From an uncultured Clostridia bacterium (lineage in GTDB: Bacteria > Bacillota > Clostridia > Christensenellales > UBA3700): a stretch of DNA of 64,000 bases. The position numbers and the translations under genes are program-made. Under the pieces are notes generated by a model. It did not search any database. It was not told the origin of the DNA and saw only the letters and a program-made list of their open reading frames with translations. Below, piece by piece: positions 39,643 to 48,432 of this stretch. Location: NCBI GenBank assembly GCA_947646415.1, contig CANSGN010000002.1, positions 109,519 to 173,518 of the forward strand. The letters are read 5' to 3'. How positions within the stretch are numbered: position 1 is the first letter of the stretch; the number at the start of each line of letters is the position of its first letter.

Positions 39643-40287
39643 ATGTATAATTTGGTAAATAAGAACCAAGTAAAACCTTACCGAGAGTATTGTACTAAAG
39701 TATTAACATCTTTGCGTGATTCATTAAATGAAAAGTACGATATAAAAACAGAGTTTTATTTGGTTGGCAGTGGAGCAAATAATTTGGTCACACAAGATGG
39801 CAATGGTCCATTTGATTTAGACTACAATCTACGAATATTGTCTATGTCAAAAAAATATTGGAATGATTTAAAATTGTTGAAAAACATCGTGAGAAACACT
39901 TTGAACGAAATAGTCGGTGATACATTTTTTTCTGATGGACAAGATTCAAGATCGGTTATAACTTCAAATCTATTTTTGAAAAATGATAGAACGAAAAAAA
40001 ACTTCAGTTTTGATATCGCTATTATTGCAAAAATGGATAATGGAAATCTTTGTAGATTAATACATAATAAGCAGTTAGGTCAATTTACTTGGAATGAAAT
40101 ACCATCAACTAGAGATTTAAATATTAAAGTTAAAAAACTAAAAGAATATGGTTGTTGGGGAGAAGTTAGAGAAACATATAAAAATAAAAAGAATATGTAT
40201 TTACAACGAAGAGATTATAATCATTCTTCATTTGTTGTTTATGTTGAAACGGTAAATGATGTTTATAATAAATATAGATTGCATTAA
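39643..40287 (+). CDS. Polymerase-beta-superfamily nucleotidyltransferase
   Basis: A 214-aa protein with the NTase fold signature GSGANNLVTQDGNGPFDLDY (G-S ... D-x-D) and a third acid in FSFDIAII. These transfer nucleotides to RNA, protein or small molecules; the family includes tRNA-modifying and anti-phage enzymes. The ATG at 39643 (AAGGAG 7 nt upstream) is chosen over the longer frame from 39613, which lacks a ribosome site. It stands between a consensus promoter and a terminator, directly before Ku. A link to DNA end repair is possible from context only. Confidence 0.7.
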   Translation: MYNLVNKNQVKPYREYCTKVLTSLRDSLNEKYDIKTEFYLVGSGANNLVTQDGNGPFDLDYNLRILSMSKKYWNDLKLLKNIVRNTLNEIVGDTFFSDGQDSRSVITSNLFLKNDRTKKNFSFDIAIIAKMDNGNLCRLIHNKQLGQFTWNEIPSTRDLNIKVKKLKEYGCWGEVRETYKNKKNMYLQRRDYNHSSFVVYVETVNDVYNKYRLH

Positions 40288-40296
40288 ATTGAATAA

Positions 40297-40341
40297 ATAT
40301 ACCCATATTAATGGTTTTCATTATATGGGTATATATTTTTA
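40297..40341 (+). terminator. Terminator after the nucleotidyltransferase gene
   Basis: ATATACCCATAT (40297-40308) and ATATGGGTATAT (40323-40334) are perfect 12-bp complements, followed by a T-run. Ku starts 22 bp later, so it needs read-through or another start signal. Confidence 0.8.
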
Positions 40342-40363
40342 TTGAGCAGTAAATAATAAGGTT

Positions 40364-41170
40364 ATGGCATATTCATTTAAGGGAAGTATTAGTTTTGGGC
40401 TTGTATATATACCCGTAACATTACACAATACAATAAAAGAAAACGATATCGGTTTTAATATGATAGACAAAAAGACAATGAGCCGAGTAAAGTATAAGAA
40501 GACTTGTGCAGATTGCGATGGTAGAGAAGTAAAACAGGAAGACATCGTAAAAGGCTTTGAATACGAAGAAGGCAAATATGTTATATTTGAAGAAAAAGAC
40601 TTTGAAAAAATCAAGTCAAAGAAAGATAAGAATATAACTATTGAAAAATTCGTTGAACTATCCGATGTGGATCCTCTATACTTTGACAAACCATATTATG
40701 TTGCTCCGACTGGTGCAGAAAAGGCATTTTCTGTACTACTTACTGCTATGGAAGAAGAAGGTAAAGCTGCTATTGCAAAAACAGTGCTTGGCACTAAAGA
40801 AACGCTTATACTTATAAGATCGAAAGATGGGCAAATGTTACTAAATACACTTTTCTATGAGGAAGAAGTAACTAAGAATCCAGCTAAAGAAATCAGTGAA
40901 AAGGGCAGTGATGCAGAACTGAAAATGGCAAAAGCCATAATTGAAAGTATGAAGGGAGCATTTAATCCAGAAGAGTATAAGGATGAATACCGAAAGAAAT
41001 TGCAAGATGCAATTGAGCAAAAGATTGCTGGGAAAGAAATAGTAGCACCTAAAGAGAAGGAGCAATGTAGTGTAGCAAACTTGATGGATGCGTTAACAAA
41101 ATCGCTTGAGCTAACGCAAAAAACTAAAGATAAACTTAGCGCAAAAAAATCTACAAGGAAGAAAGCATAA
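40364..41170 (+). CDS. ku: Bacterial Ku protein (NHEJ DNA-end binding)
   Basis: A 268-aa protein with the bacterial Ku outline: SFKGSISFGLVYIPVTLHNT at the start, TCADCDGREVKQEDIVKGFEY, the bridge-region segment DPLYFDKPYYVAPT, then ALIxKxVL-like IAKTVLGTKETLILIR and a charged helical C-terminus rich in Lys (TKDKLSAKKSTRKKA) that typically contacts LigD. Ku forms a ring on broken DNA ends and recruits the ligase. The C-terminus ends 1 nt before the ligase start, so the two are co-translated. A weak AATAAGG precedes ATG 40364. Phage-borne Ku is uncommon but known (e.g. Gam-like/Ku of mycobacteriophages). Confidence 0.93.
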   Translation: MAYSFKGSISFGLVYIPVTLHNTIKENDIGFNMIDKKTMSRVKYKKTCADCDGREVKQEDIVKGFEYEEGKYVIFEEKDFEKIKSKKDKNITIEKFVELSDVDPLYFDKPYYVAPTGAEKAFSVLLTAMEEEGKAAIAKTVLGTKETLILIRSKDGQMLLNTLFYEEEVTKNPAKEISEKGSDAELKMAKAIIESMKGAFNPEEYKDEYRKKLQDAIEQKIAGKEIVAPKEKEQCSVANLMDALTKSLELTQKTKDKLSAKKSTRKKA

Positions 41171-42088
41171 ATGTCGGATTTGTTTGAAGAGAAGAATATC
41201 TCACCTATGCTATTGCATGAGGTAAAAGAACCTTTTAATAGCGATGAATATATCTATGAATTGAAGCTTGATGGCATTCGCTGTGTAGCGTATGTAGACA
41301 CTAAGTCCGTAGTATTGCAGAATAAAAGATACAAAGATTTGACTAGCGTTTACCCAGAACTTTCTAATATTTTTAAATGTGTGAAAAAGAAAGTGATTCT
41401 TGATGGTGAACTAGTACTTTTAACTGATGGTAAACCAGATTTTTATTCTTTGCAAAGGCGAAGTTTAATGGCGGATAGTTTTAAGATAAAACTTGCCGCC
41501 AAAAAGAATCCTGTACAGTTCGTAGCTTATGATATAATTTATTGTAACAGCAAAGATATTACCGATAAATCTCTAATGGAAAGAAAAGAAATACTCTCTA
41601 AGCAAGTAACCGAAGGGTATAATTTAAGCATATCTAGATATATAGAAGAAAAAGGCATAGAGTTTTTTGAACTAGCGAAAAAGAAAGAGCTTGAAGGCAT
41701 AGTAGCCAAGAAAAAAGATGGTTTATATCATATAGGCAAAAGGACCTCTGATTGGATAAAAATAAAAGTGATGCAAGATGAAGATTTGATCGTGCTAGGA
41801 TATGAGCCAGATGAAAAAGGCAAAGTTAAAGATTTGATATTGGGGTTTTATGATGAAAAAGGCAAACTTAATTGCAGAGGTAAAGTTTATCTTGGTGTAT
41901 CAAAAGCAGAACAAAAAATTATAGAGGAGTTTGCAAAAACAAATACAGTACAAAAGCCTTGGTTTGATAAATATAAAAAAGCAGTATGGCTTGAGCCTAA
42001 ACTTATAGGGACGGCACATTTTATGCATGAAACAGAAAGTGGCGGTATGAGACAACCAGTATGGAAAGGCTTGAGAGATGATTTATAA
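41171..42088 (+). CDS. ATP-dependent DNA ligase (LigD ligase-domain type)
   Basis: A 305-aa ligase with motif I ELKLDGIRCVAY (adenylated Lys), motif III ILDGELVLLTDGKPDFY, motif IV ELEGIVAKKKDGLYHIGKRT, motif V DWIKIKVMQDEDLIVLGYE, and a C-terminal OB-fold (GKVYLGVSKAEQKII ... WLEPKLIG). It matches the ligase domain of LigD without the polymerase and nuclease domains. It seals breaks held by Ku, encoded immediately upstream (the stop TAA is followed directly by ATG). With the nucleotidyltransferase it forms a minimal NHEJ cassette inside the packaging region. Confidence 0.93.
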   Translation: MSDLFEEKNISPMLLHEVKEPFNSDEYIYELKLDGIRCVAYVDTKSVVLQNKRYKDLTSVYPELSNIFKCVKKKVILDGELVLLTDGKPDFYSLQRRSLMADSFKIKLAAKKNPVQFVAYDIIYCNSKDITDKSLMERKEILSKQVTEGYNLSISRYIEEKGIEFFELAKKKELEGIVAKKKDGLYHIGKRTSDWIKIKVMQDEDLIVLGYEPDEKGKVKDLILGFYDEKGKLNCRGKVYLGVSKAEQKIIEEFAKTNTVQKPWFDKYKKAVWLEPKLIGTAHFMHETESGGMRQPVWKGLRDDL

Positions 42089-42170
42089 TAGGCTATTGAG
42101 AAAATGAAAATTGTGATACAATTCTATTGAAAGATTACAAAGGAATTAACAGTATTAAACAACAAATTTA

Positions 42171-42203
42171 ACCACTTGGTGGAAACCGAGTGGTTTTTTT
42201 ATG
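42171..42203 (+). terminator. Terminator after the ligase gene
   Basis: ACCACTtGGT and ACCgAGTGGT form a hairpin with a GGAA loop, followed by T7. Confidence 0.85.
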
Positions 42204-42226
42204 CAAAAAATATGGGAGGAGTGAAT

Positions 42227-43564
42227 ATGCAAATAGAAAAGATAGGAGTGGAGGAACTGAAATCGGCAACTTACAATCCAAGAAAGGACTTAAAACCAGG
42301 CGATGAAGAATACGAAAAGTTAAAACGAAGTATTCAAGAGTTTGGCTTTGTTGAACCTGTAATTTGGAATAAGCAAACAGGAGTTGTAGTCGGAGGTCAT
42401 CAAAGATTAAAAGTTATGAAAGACCTTGGATACAAAGAGGTAGATTGTGTTGTAGTTGAATTGGATGAATCAAAAGAGAAGGCATTAAACATTGCTTTAA
42501 ACAAGATAAGTGGTGAGTGGGATAATAATCTATTAGCAACTCTTTTGAAAGATTTGGATAGTAGCGGTTTTGATATTACTATAACAGGTTTTGACCTTGC
42601 TGAGGCTCAAGAACTTTTTGGTAGTGGCAGTATGGAGAATGTGCAAGAAGATGACTTTGATGCAGAGTCTGCAGTTAATGAAATAAGCGAACCAAAGACC
42701 AAAACAGGCGATTTATGGATATTGGGAAAACATAGGCTACTATGTGGCGATTGCACACAAAAAGAAGATGTTGAGCGATTGATGGATGGTAAACAAGCAG
42801 ATTTAATGGTTACTGATCCACCATACAATGTGGATTATGGCTCGACAATATCAGGCAAGAATTGTTCAAAATCTCGCAATGGTAGTACCATTGCAAATGA
42901 CAATTTGTCAGATAATGAATTTTATCAGTTTCTACTAGCATTTTACAAATCGGCTGAAAACATAATGAAAAAAGGTGCTCCACTATATGTTTTTCATAGC
43001 ACAAAAGAAACAATGAATTTTACAAAAGGGATGATTGATGCAGGTTTTAAATATTCACAAACTTTGATATGGTTAAAAAATCATTTCACTTTAGGTAGGC
43101 AGGATTATCAGTGGAAGCATGAACCAATACTTTATGGCTGGAAAGAGGGGGCAGGACACTATTTTATTGATGATAGAACAATATCAACTATTTTAGAAGG
43201 AATACCAGAAAATCTTCGAAAAATGAATAAAGCGGAACTAGTTGAATTGGTTGAAAAAATACTTGGCATACCTAATACAGTTATAGAAGATAATAAGCCA
43301 AGCAAATCTCCAGACCATCCTACTATGAAACCAATTACTTTGTGTGCAAGACTAATATATAATAGTAGCCATGAAGATGACATAGTGTATGAGCCATTTG
43401 GTGGTAGCGGTTCTACATTAATAGCATCAGAACAATTGAATCGCAAATGTAGAGTTATTGAACTTGAACCTAAATATTGTGATGTAATTGTGCGCAGATA
43501 TCGTGAATTGTGTCCTGAATCGGAAATAAAACACATCCGAGATGGTATAGAAATTTTTGACTAA
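42227..43564 (+). CDS. ParB-domain DNA methyltransferase (N4/N6 amino-methylase)
   Basis: In this 445-aa fusion, residues 1-100 are a ParB/Srx-type domain (YNPRKDLKPGDEEYEKLKRS then VVGGHQRLKVMKDLGY). Residues about 170-445 are a DNA amino-methyltransferase with catalytic motif IV VTDPPYNVDYGS and motif I FGGSGSTLIASEQLNRKC. It methylates adenine N6 or cytosine N4 in phage DNA, perhaps to escape host restriction. The start is ATG 42227 with GGGAGGA upstream; the longer frame from 42176 lies in the preceding terminator. ParB-methylase fusions are frequent in Bacillota phages. It ends 90 bp before promoter copy 5. Confidence 0.88.
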   Translation: MQIEKIGVEELKSATYNPRKDLKPGDEEYEKLKRSIQEFGFVEPVIWNKQTGVVVGGHQRLKVMKDLGYKEVDCVVVELDESKEKALNIALNKISGEWDNNLLATLLKDLDSSGFDITITGFDLAEAQELFGSGSMENVQEDDFDAESAVNEISEPKTKTGDLWILGKHRLLCGDCTQKEDVERLMDGKQADLMVTDPPYNVDYGSTISGKNCSKSRNGSTIANDNLSDNEFYQFLLAFYKSAENIMKKGAPLYVFHSTKETMNFTKGMIDAGFKYSQTLIWLKNHFTLGRQDYQWKHEPILYGWKEGAGHYFIDDRTISTILEGIPENLRKMNKAELVELVEKILGIPNTVIEDNKPSKSPDHPTMKPITLCARLIYNSSHEDDIVYEPFGGSGSTLIASEQLNRKCRVIELEPKYCDVIVRRYRELCPESEIKHIRDGIEIFD

Positions 43565-43630
43565 ATTTGCAAAAAAACTTTCGAAAATCGGGAGTAAAAT
43601 TGAAAAAAACTTTGAAAAAAATGTGTTTTT

Positions 43631-43673
43631 CTGCGCGATTTTGCTGGGCTCTTTTTGCTTTTTACGGTATAGT
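43631..43673 (+). promoter_or_regulatory. Recurrent phage promoter element, copy 5
   Basis: GCGCGATTTTGCTGGGCTC with -35 TGGGCT (43645-43650), 17 bp, -10 TATAGT (43668-43673). It serves the gene at 43720. The upstream ATGTGTTTTTCT also matches copies 2 and 6. Confidence 0.7.
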
Positions 43674-43719
43674 TGTACTAGAAAAACAAACAAGGTTAAA
43701 CAACCCAAAGGAGTACAAA

Positions 43720-44127
43720 ATGGCACAAAAAAGAATAGCAATCCCAAAGGATTATAACTACGAATGGAAGACAGCAGAAGAGATTATTAATAATATGAAT
43801 ACGGAAGTAAACTTCCCAACCTTCGGCACAGGAACACTTGCAAAAATTACTGGTGTAACTGATGAGAACACCTATCGCAAAGCACATGAGTTATGGTTAA
43901 AACTTAAAGAAGAATTCAATGCAGAAGCTAAAACATATGTACCAACTGCATACAATAGCAAATTAGGCTCAGTCGGAGATACAAAAAGACGCGAAGTGTT
44001 AAGAGCATGCTGGTGGGATGCATTAAGCAATCAAGATGAAGAAGATTATTATGACATAACAAGTATAATCGAGGTGCTACACGATCACGAGACCTTGGAA
44101 ACAGGTAAAATCTTATTCGGTAGCTGA
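43720..44127 (+). CDS. Hypothetical phage protein
   Basis: A 135-aa protein I do not recognise. It begins MAQKRIAIPKDYNYEWKTA and has a helical body ending in HDHETLETGKILFGS. The ATG at 43720 is chosen because AAAGGAG lies 7 nt upstream; the longer frame from 43567 runs through promoter copy 5. It is the first of two short genes each behind their own recurrent promoter, just before the portal gene. Confidence 0.55.
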   Translation: MAQKRIAIPKDYNYEWKTAEEIINNMNTEVNFPTFGTGTLAKITGVTDENTYRKAHELWLKLKEEFNAEAKTYVPTAYNSKLGSVGDTKRREVLRACWWDALSNQDEEDYYDITSIIEVLHDHETLETGKILFGS

Positions 44128-44144
44128 CAACATAAAACCTAAAA

Positions 44145-44172
44145 GCCGCCTGAAAAAAAGCGGTTTTTTTGT
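44145..44172 (+). terminator. Weak terminator
   Basis: GCCGC and GCGG with an A-rich loop, followed by T7. Confidence 0.5.
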
Positions 44173-44190
44173 TTGAAAAAATGTGTTTTT

Positions 44191-44233
44191 CTACGCAATT
44201 TCGCTGGGCTCTTTCTGCTTTTTACGGTATGTT
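44191..44233 (+). promoter_or_regulatory. Recurrent phage promoter element, copy 6
   Basis: CTACGCAATTTCGCTGGGCTC with -35 TGGGCT (44205-44210), 17 bp, -10 TATGTT (44228-44233). It serves the gene at 44280. Confidence 0.7.
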
Positions 44234-44279
44234 TGTAATAGAGAAACAAACATGGGCAAATCGCCAAAAGGAGTAAATA

Positions 44280-44531
44280 ATGCACACAATACAAGTAACA
44301 AAGACAGATGGTAATTGGAAAATCGGATTAATAGATGGTATTAAATTTACCGCTAAAGTTTATGAAGAGCCAAGTGAGTTCGGAATAAGAGGCGGTAATG
44401 TATCTAAGCTATGGATAACGGGTATAGCAACTTATGATAGAGGTTGGGAGTTAAGAGCAAAGACACCAGAACATAAAGCAATAGTAAATGAATTGCTAAA
44501 ATACTTTAAAAATCCAGCAAACTGCAAATAA
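44280..44531 (+). CDS. Small phage protein (DUF7678-like)
   Basis: An 83-aa protein with GIKFTAKVYEEPSEFGIRGG followed by VSKLWI and YDRGWEL. This K-V-x-E-x-P-S-x-x-G-I-x-G-G-x-x-S-K-L-W-I and Y-D-R-G-W pattern is one I associate with the small phage family DUF7678, a beta-rich protein of unknown function. AAAGGAG precedes ATG 44280. Its own recurrent promoter lies upstream and a terminator downstream, making it a single-gene unit just before the head operon. Confidence 0.62.
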   Translation: MHTIQVTKTDGNWKIGLIDGIKFTAKVYEEPSEFGIRGGNVSKLWITGIATYDRGWELRAKTPEHKAIVNELLKYFKNPANCK

Positions 44532-44548
44532 AATACTAAAAACTAATT

Positions 44549-44572
44549 AACCACCAAAACGGTGGTTTTTTT
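44549..44572 (+). terminator. Terminator before the portal gene
   Basis: AACCACC (44549-44555) and GGTGGTT (44561-44567) around AAAAC, followed by T8. Confidence 0.85.
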
Positions 44573-44592
44573 TATTTGAACGGGAGGTATGA

Positions 44593-45846
44593 ATGGGAAT
44601 ATTTGGGCGAAGTAGAGATGCCCCACGAAAAGAACATAGAAATGCACCAAGTAAGGAAATGCAAGAATTTATACGCGGCATAGATGTGGATTTTTTAGGC
44701 AATAGCAATAGTGGAGTACAGGTAGATGAACTTAGAGCTCTACAAACATCTGCCGTTTATGCTTGTGTTAAAATCTTAGCGGAGACAGTGGCAAGTTTGC
44801 CATTGCATTTATACAAAAAAGGTAAGAATGGAAAAAATGAAACGGCGGAACAGCATCCATTATATTCTTGCCTATACGAAATGCCAAATGAAGAGATGAC
44901 AAGTTTTGAATTTAGAGAAATGATGATGACATCTCTTCTTTTATGGGGTAATGCATATGCTAGGAAAATATGTAAGAATGGACATGTTACTGAACTATGG
45001 TATTTAAAGCCAAATTTAATGACCATAGAACGAGATATGCAAACAGGTGTGCTGAAATACATTTACTCGGATGATATAACTAATCAAACAATTGTGTATA
45101 AGCCTGACCAAGTTTTTCACATCAAAAGTTTGTCACTTGATGGTGTAATGGGATTAAGTCCTATAGCTCAAGCAAGAGAAGCAATTGGATTATCTCTTGC
45201 GACTGAGGAATATGGTGCAAAGTTCTTTGGAAATGGTGCAAGACCGGGAGGAGTATTAGAACATCCAGGTATACTAAAAGACCCTAAAAAGTTAAGAGAG
45301 TCTTGGAATCAAGTATATCAAGGAACTCGAAATAGTCATAAAGTTGCAGTTCTTGAAGAAGGAATGAAATACCATACCATCGGAATAGCACCAGAAGATG
45401 CACAATTTCTTGAAACTAGAAAGTATCAAGTTAATGAGATATGTAGAATATTTCGTGTGCCACCACACCTTGTTGGAGATTTAGAGAGAGCCACATTCAG
45501 CAATATAGAACATCAATCAATAGAGTTTGTGCAACATACTATAAGGCCATGGCTGGTACGATGGGAGCAATCAATAAGTCGTTCGTTACTCAATGAGTCC
45601 GAGCGACTTTTGTATTTTTGCAAGTTTAATGTGGATGGTTTAATGCGTGGTGATTATAAATCAAGAATGGAAGGTTATGCGGTAGGTAGACAAAATGGAT
45701 GGCTATCTATCAATGACATACGCAGATTAGAAGATATGCCACTTGTACCAGCTGAAAAAGGTGGAGATGATTATTTGGTCAATGGCAATATGATATCGGC
45801 AAGTACGCCAATTAAAAAAGAAGGAGGAGAAAGTGAAGGAAAATAA
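44593..45846 (+). CDS. Phage portal protein, HK97 type
   Basis: A 417-aa portal protein: VDELRALQTSAVYACVKILAE near residue 45, LPLHLYKKG, GNAYARKICKNGHVTELWYL, and the mid-protein GARPGGVLEHPGIL segment are all typical of the HK97-family portal. It forms the dodecameric ring at the head vertex through which DNA passes. CGGGAGG precedes ATG 44593. The end overlaps the protease start by 14 nt. It opens the compact head operon: portal, protease, capsid, connectors. Confidence 0.92.
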   Translation: MGIFGRSRDAPRKEHRNAPSKEMQEFIRGIDVDFLGNSNSGVQVDELRALQTSAVYACVKILAETVASLPLHLYKKGKNGKNETAEQHPLYSCLYEMPNEEMTSFEFREMMMTSLLLWGNAYARKICKNGHVTELWYLKPNLMTIERDMQTGVLKYIYSDDITNQTIVYKPDQVFHIKSLSLDGVMGLSPIAQAREAIGLSLATEEYGAKFFGNGARPGGVLEHPGILKDPKKLRESWNQVYQGTRNSHKVAVLEEGMKYHTIGIAPEDAQFLETRKYQVNEICRIFRVPPHLVGDLERATFSNIEHQSIEFVQHTIRPWLVRWEQSISRSLLNESERLLYFCKFNVDGLMRGDYKSRMEGYAVGRQNGWLSINDIRRLEDMPLVPAEKGGDDYLVNGNMISASTPIKKEGGESEGK

Positions 45847-46462
45847 AAAAGAAATCCGTATGCTTCCATTAACTGAATTACGAATAGCAGATAGCGAGAG
45901 CGGTTCAGTTATAGAAGGACACGCAGCTGTTTTTGACAGCTGGAGTGAAACTTTAGGGAGTATATTTCCATTTAAAGAAATTGTTAGAAAAGGTGCGTTT
46001 AATGAGAGCATAGGTAAGGATGATATCCGAGCATTATTCAACCATGACCCTAACTATGTGTTAGGAAGAAATCGTGCTGGAACACTAGAACTTGTTGAAG
46101 ATGAAGTTGGGTTGAAAGTTAGGATTATGCCACCAGATACAAGCTGGGCAAGAGATATTCAAACAAGTATACGAAGAGGTGATATAACACAAATGTCTAT
46201 AGGCTTTATTGTAAAAGAAGATAAATGGTCTACTGACAAAGAAATGGACATTCGTGAAATCAAGAAAGTGCAATTGTTTGATGTCAGTCCTGTAACATTC
46301 CCTGCTTATACCGCAACAGATGTTGGAGTGCGAGCAATGGAAGAGTACAACGGATATAAAGCGGAACAACGCAGTAAAGAGAAAGCGGCTGATGATGCAG
46401 CAAAGAAAGCTAAAGAAAAGGCAAGACTTAAAAACTTGCAGATAAAATTCAAAAATTTATAA
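45833..46462 (+). CDS. HK97-family prohead protease
   Basis: A 209-aa protease: GHAAVFDSWSETLG, FKEIVRKGAFNESI, DIRALFNHDPNYVLGR with catalytic His, and the serine-containing ITQMSIGF block (Ser of MSIGF) followed by FDVSPVTFPAYTATDVGVR. It cleaves the scaffolding part of the capsid protein and itself during assembly. The C-terminal 30 residues are highly charged and may act as the delta/scaffold tail. The start is GTG 45833 with GGAGGAGAAAG upstream, overlapping the portal stop. Confidence 0.9.
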   Translation: MKENKKEIRMLPLTELRIADSESGSVIEGHAAVFDSWSETLGSIFPFKEIVRKGAFNESIGKDDIRALFNHDPNYVLGRNRAGTLELVEDEVGLKVRIMPPDTSWARDIQTSIRRGDITQMSIGFIVKEDKWSTDKEMDIREIKKVQLFDVSPVTFPAYTATDVGVRAMEEYNGYKAEQRSKEKAADDAAKKAKEKARLKNLQIKFKNL

Positions 46463-46475
46463 GGAGAATTGAATA

Positions 46476-47765
46476 ATGACAATAAAGAAAATATTGGAAA
46501 TGAAAGCAAAAAGAGAGGATGCAAGACTGAAAGCAATGGCAGTTTTGAATAATGCCGATGCAGAGGACCGTTTTTTGACAGAAGATGAAAAAAAGGCAAT
46601 TGATGGTTTTGAAACAGAGATTCGTGCATGGGATGAAAGTATAAGCCGAGCAGAAAAAATGTTGGCAATTGAGCCAGAGTCTCGCACTACTGAAAAGCCA
46701 GAGACAAAACCTGTTCCTGCTCCTAAAGATGAAAAAAGATTCAATTCATTTGGTGAACAACTTATTGCGGCTTATCGTGCAGCAACACCAGGTGGAAGAG
46801 TAGATGAAAGGCTTTCAACAAGAGCCGCAAGCGGACTGAATGAAACTACACCATCAGATGGTGGTTTTCTTGTGCAACAGGATTTTGTCAAAGATTTACT
46901 GAAACGCACCTATGAAACAGGAATTCTTGCAAGTCGTGCCAAGAAAATTCCTATTAGCACTAATGCTAATGGTATGAAAATCAATGCTATTGATGAAGAT
47001 AGCCGAGCAAATGGCTCTCGTTGGGGCGGTGTACAAACTTATTGGGAGGCAGAAGCGGATGAACATACAGGTAGCAAACCAAAGTTTAGACAAATTGAAT
47101 TGTCACTAAAGAAGTTAACAGGCTTGTGTTATGCCACAGATGAATTATTACAAGATGCTGTGGCTCTTGAAGCGGTTATTCGACAAGCATTTGCAGAAGA
47201 GTTTGGGTTCAAGATGGATGATGCAATTTTAGATGGCAGTGGAGAAGGCGAGCCTTTGGGAATTTTGAAAAGCGGTGCTTTAATTAAAGTTGAAATTGAA
47301 AAAGACCAAAAAGAGATTATCACAGTCAACAATTTGATAAAAATGTGGAATCGTTTATGGTCAAAATCAAGAGCAAATGCAGTTTGGTATATCAACCAAG
47401 AAATTGAACCACATTTGTACACATTGAAACTTGGTGACAAACCAGTTTATGTCCCAGCAGGCGGAATTTCTGAGAAGCCATATGGTACAATTTTTGGTAG
47501 ACCTGTAATTCCATTAGAGCAATGTAATGCTCAAGGTGAAATTGGTGATATTGTGCTTGCTGATATTGGTCAATATTTGCTTATTGATAAAGGTGGCATT
47601 AAGGCAACAAGTTCTATTCATGTTAGATTTCTTTATGATGAGAATGTGTTTCGCTTTATTTATAGAGCAGATGGAAAACCGATTTGGAATAAGGCTCTTA
47701 CCCCATATAAAGGCAAAGCAACAGTGTCACCATTTGTAACACTAGCAAAAAGAGAAACAAATTAA
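46476..47765 (+). CDS. Major capsid protein, HK97 fold
   Basis: A 429-aa protein. Residues 1-85 are a charged coiled-coil delta domain (KKILEMKAKREDARLKAMA), followed by the mature shell: GGFLVQQDFVKDLLKRTYE, FRQIELSLKKLTGLCYATDEL, DAILDGSGEGEPLGIL, NAVWYINQEIEPHLY, and FGRPVIPLEQC, all HK97-like. It assembles the icosahedral head after protease trimming. AAGGAG precedes ATG 46476. It follows the protease by 13 nt. Confidence 0.93.
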   Translation: MTIKKILEMKAKREDARLKAMAVLNNADAEDRFLTEDEKKAIDGFETEIRAWDESISRAEKMLAIEPESRTTEKPETKPVPAPKDEKRFNSFGEQLIAAYRAATPGGRVDERLSTRAASGLNETTPSDGGFLVQQDFVKDLLKRTYETGILASRAKKIPISTNANGMKINAIDEDSRANGSRWGGVQTYWEAEADEHTGSKPKFRQIELSLKKLTGLCYATDELLQDAVALEAVIRQAFAEEFGFKMDDAILDGSGEGEPLGILKSGALIKVEIEKDQKEIITVNNLIKMWNRLWSKSRANAVWYINQEIEPHLYTLKLGDKPVYVPAGGISEKPYGTIFGRPVIPLEQCNAQGEIGDIVLADIGQYLLIDKGGIKATSSIHVRFLYDENVFRFIYRADGKPIWNKALTPYKGKATVSPFVTLAKRETN

Positions 47766-47785
47766 TAATAGGGAGATGAGCGAGT

Positions 47786-48076
47786 GTGTTGACTTTACAA
47801 GAAACAAAAGAATTTCTGCGATTGGATGGAGATGAAGAAGATGCACTCGTATCTTCTTTAATTTTTACTGCAAAGGAATTGGTTGAAGAAACTATTCGGC
47901 GAAAGTTGACTGAATTTGAAGAAATTCCAGAACCAATATATCAGGCGATGCTGATAGTAACGGCAACGTTATATGAAGAACGGCAAGTTTCTAAAGATAA
48001 GTCAGGTGTGGATATAAAAGAAACACTTGAACTTGTTCGTAGAATGCTTTTCGCTTATCGGAAGGAGATGTTTTGA
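47786..48076 (+). CDS. Head-tail connector protein, gp6-like
   Basis: A 96-aa protein starting LTLQETKEFLRLDGDEEDALV, then SLIFTAKELVEETIRRKL and PEPIYQAMLIVTATLYEERQV: the standard gp6/gp15-type adaptor with helical repeats that binds beneath the portal. The start is GTG 47786 after GGGAGATGAG. The stop overlaps the next gene's start by 4 nt. Confidence 0.85.
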   Translation: MLTLQETKEFLRLDGDEEDALVSSLIFTAKELVEETIRRKLTEFEEIPEPIYQAMLIVTATLYEERQVSKDKSGVDIKETLELVRRMLFAYRKEMF

Positions 48077-48432
48077 TGGATATAGGAAAGTTGAATCGCC
48101 GTGTAGAAATACTGCAGTTTTTAAAAAGTAGAGATGCGTATGGTGGAGAAGTAGGAGAATGGAAAGCGGTAGCAAAAGCATGGGTTGAAATAACACCAGT
48201 GAGTGGAACAGAGCAGATATTGGCACAACAAGTAACAGCAGAAAAAGTTGTTAAAATTACAATGCGATATTGCCCATGGCTTACTGTTCTTCATCGAATT
48301 AAATATGGTAGCAAAGTATATGAAATAGTTGGAGAGATAGATGTCAAAACTGCACATTCAACTACAATATTAAGTGCAAAGGAGTTGGTGTCAGATGGGT
48401 TACAGCGCAAAACAAAGGAAAGTGAAAACTGA
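48073..48432 (+). CDS. Head closure / head-tail joining protein, SPP1 gp16-like
   Basis: A 119-aa beta-rich protein with DIGKLNRRVEILQFL, GEVGEWKAVAKAWVEITPVS and LHRIKYGSKVYEIVGEID, matching the phage head-tail joining family that closes the connector channel after packaging. The ATG at 48073 overlaps the previous stop, and GGAGATG lies upstream. It overlaps the gp10-like gene by 38 nt. Confidence 0.85.
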   Translation: MMDIGKLNRRVEILQFLKSRDAYGGEVGEWKAVAKAWVEITPVSGTEQILAQQVTAEKVVKITMRYCPWLTVLHRIKYGSKVYEIVGEIDVKTAHSTTILSAKELVSDGLQRKTKESEN

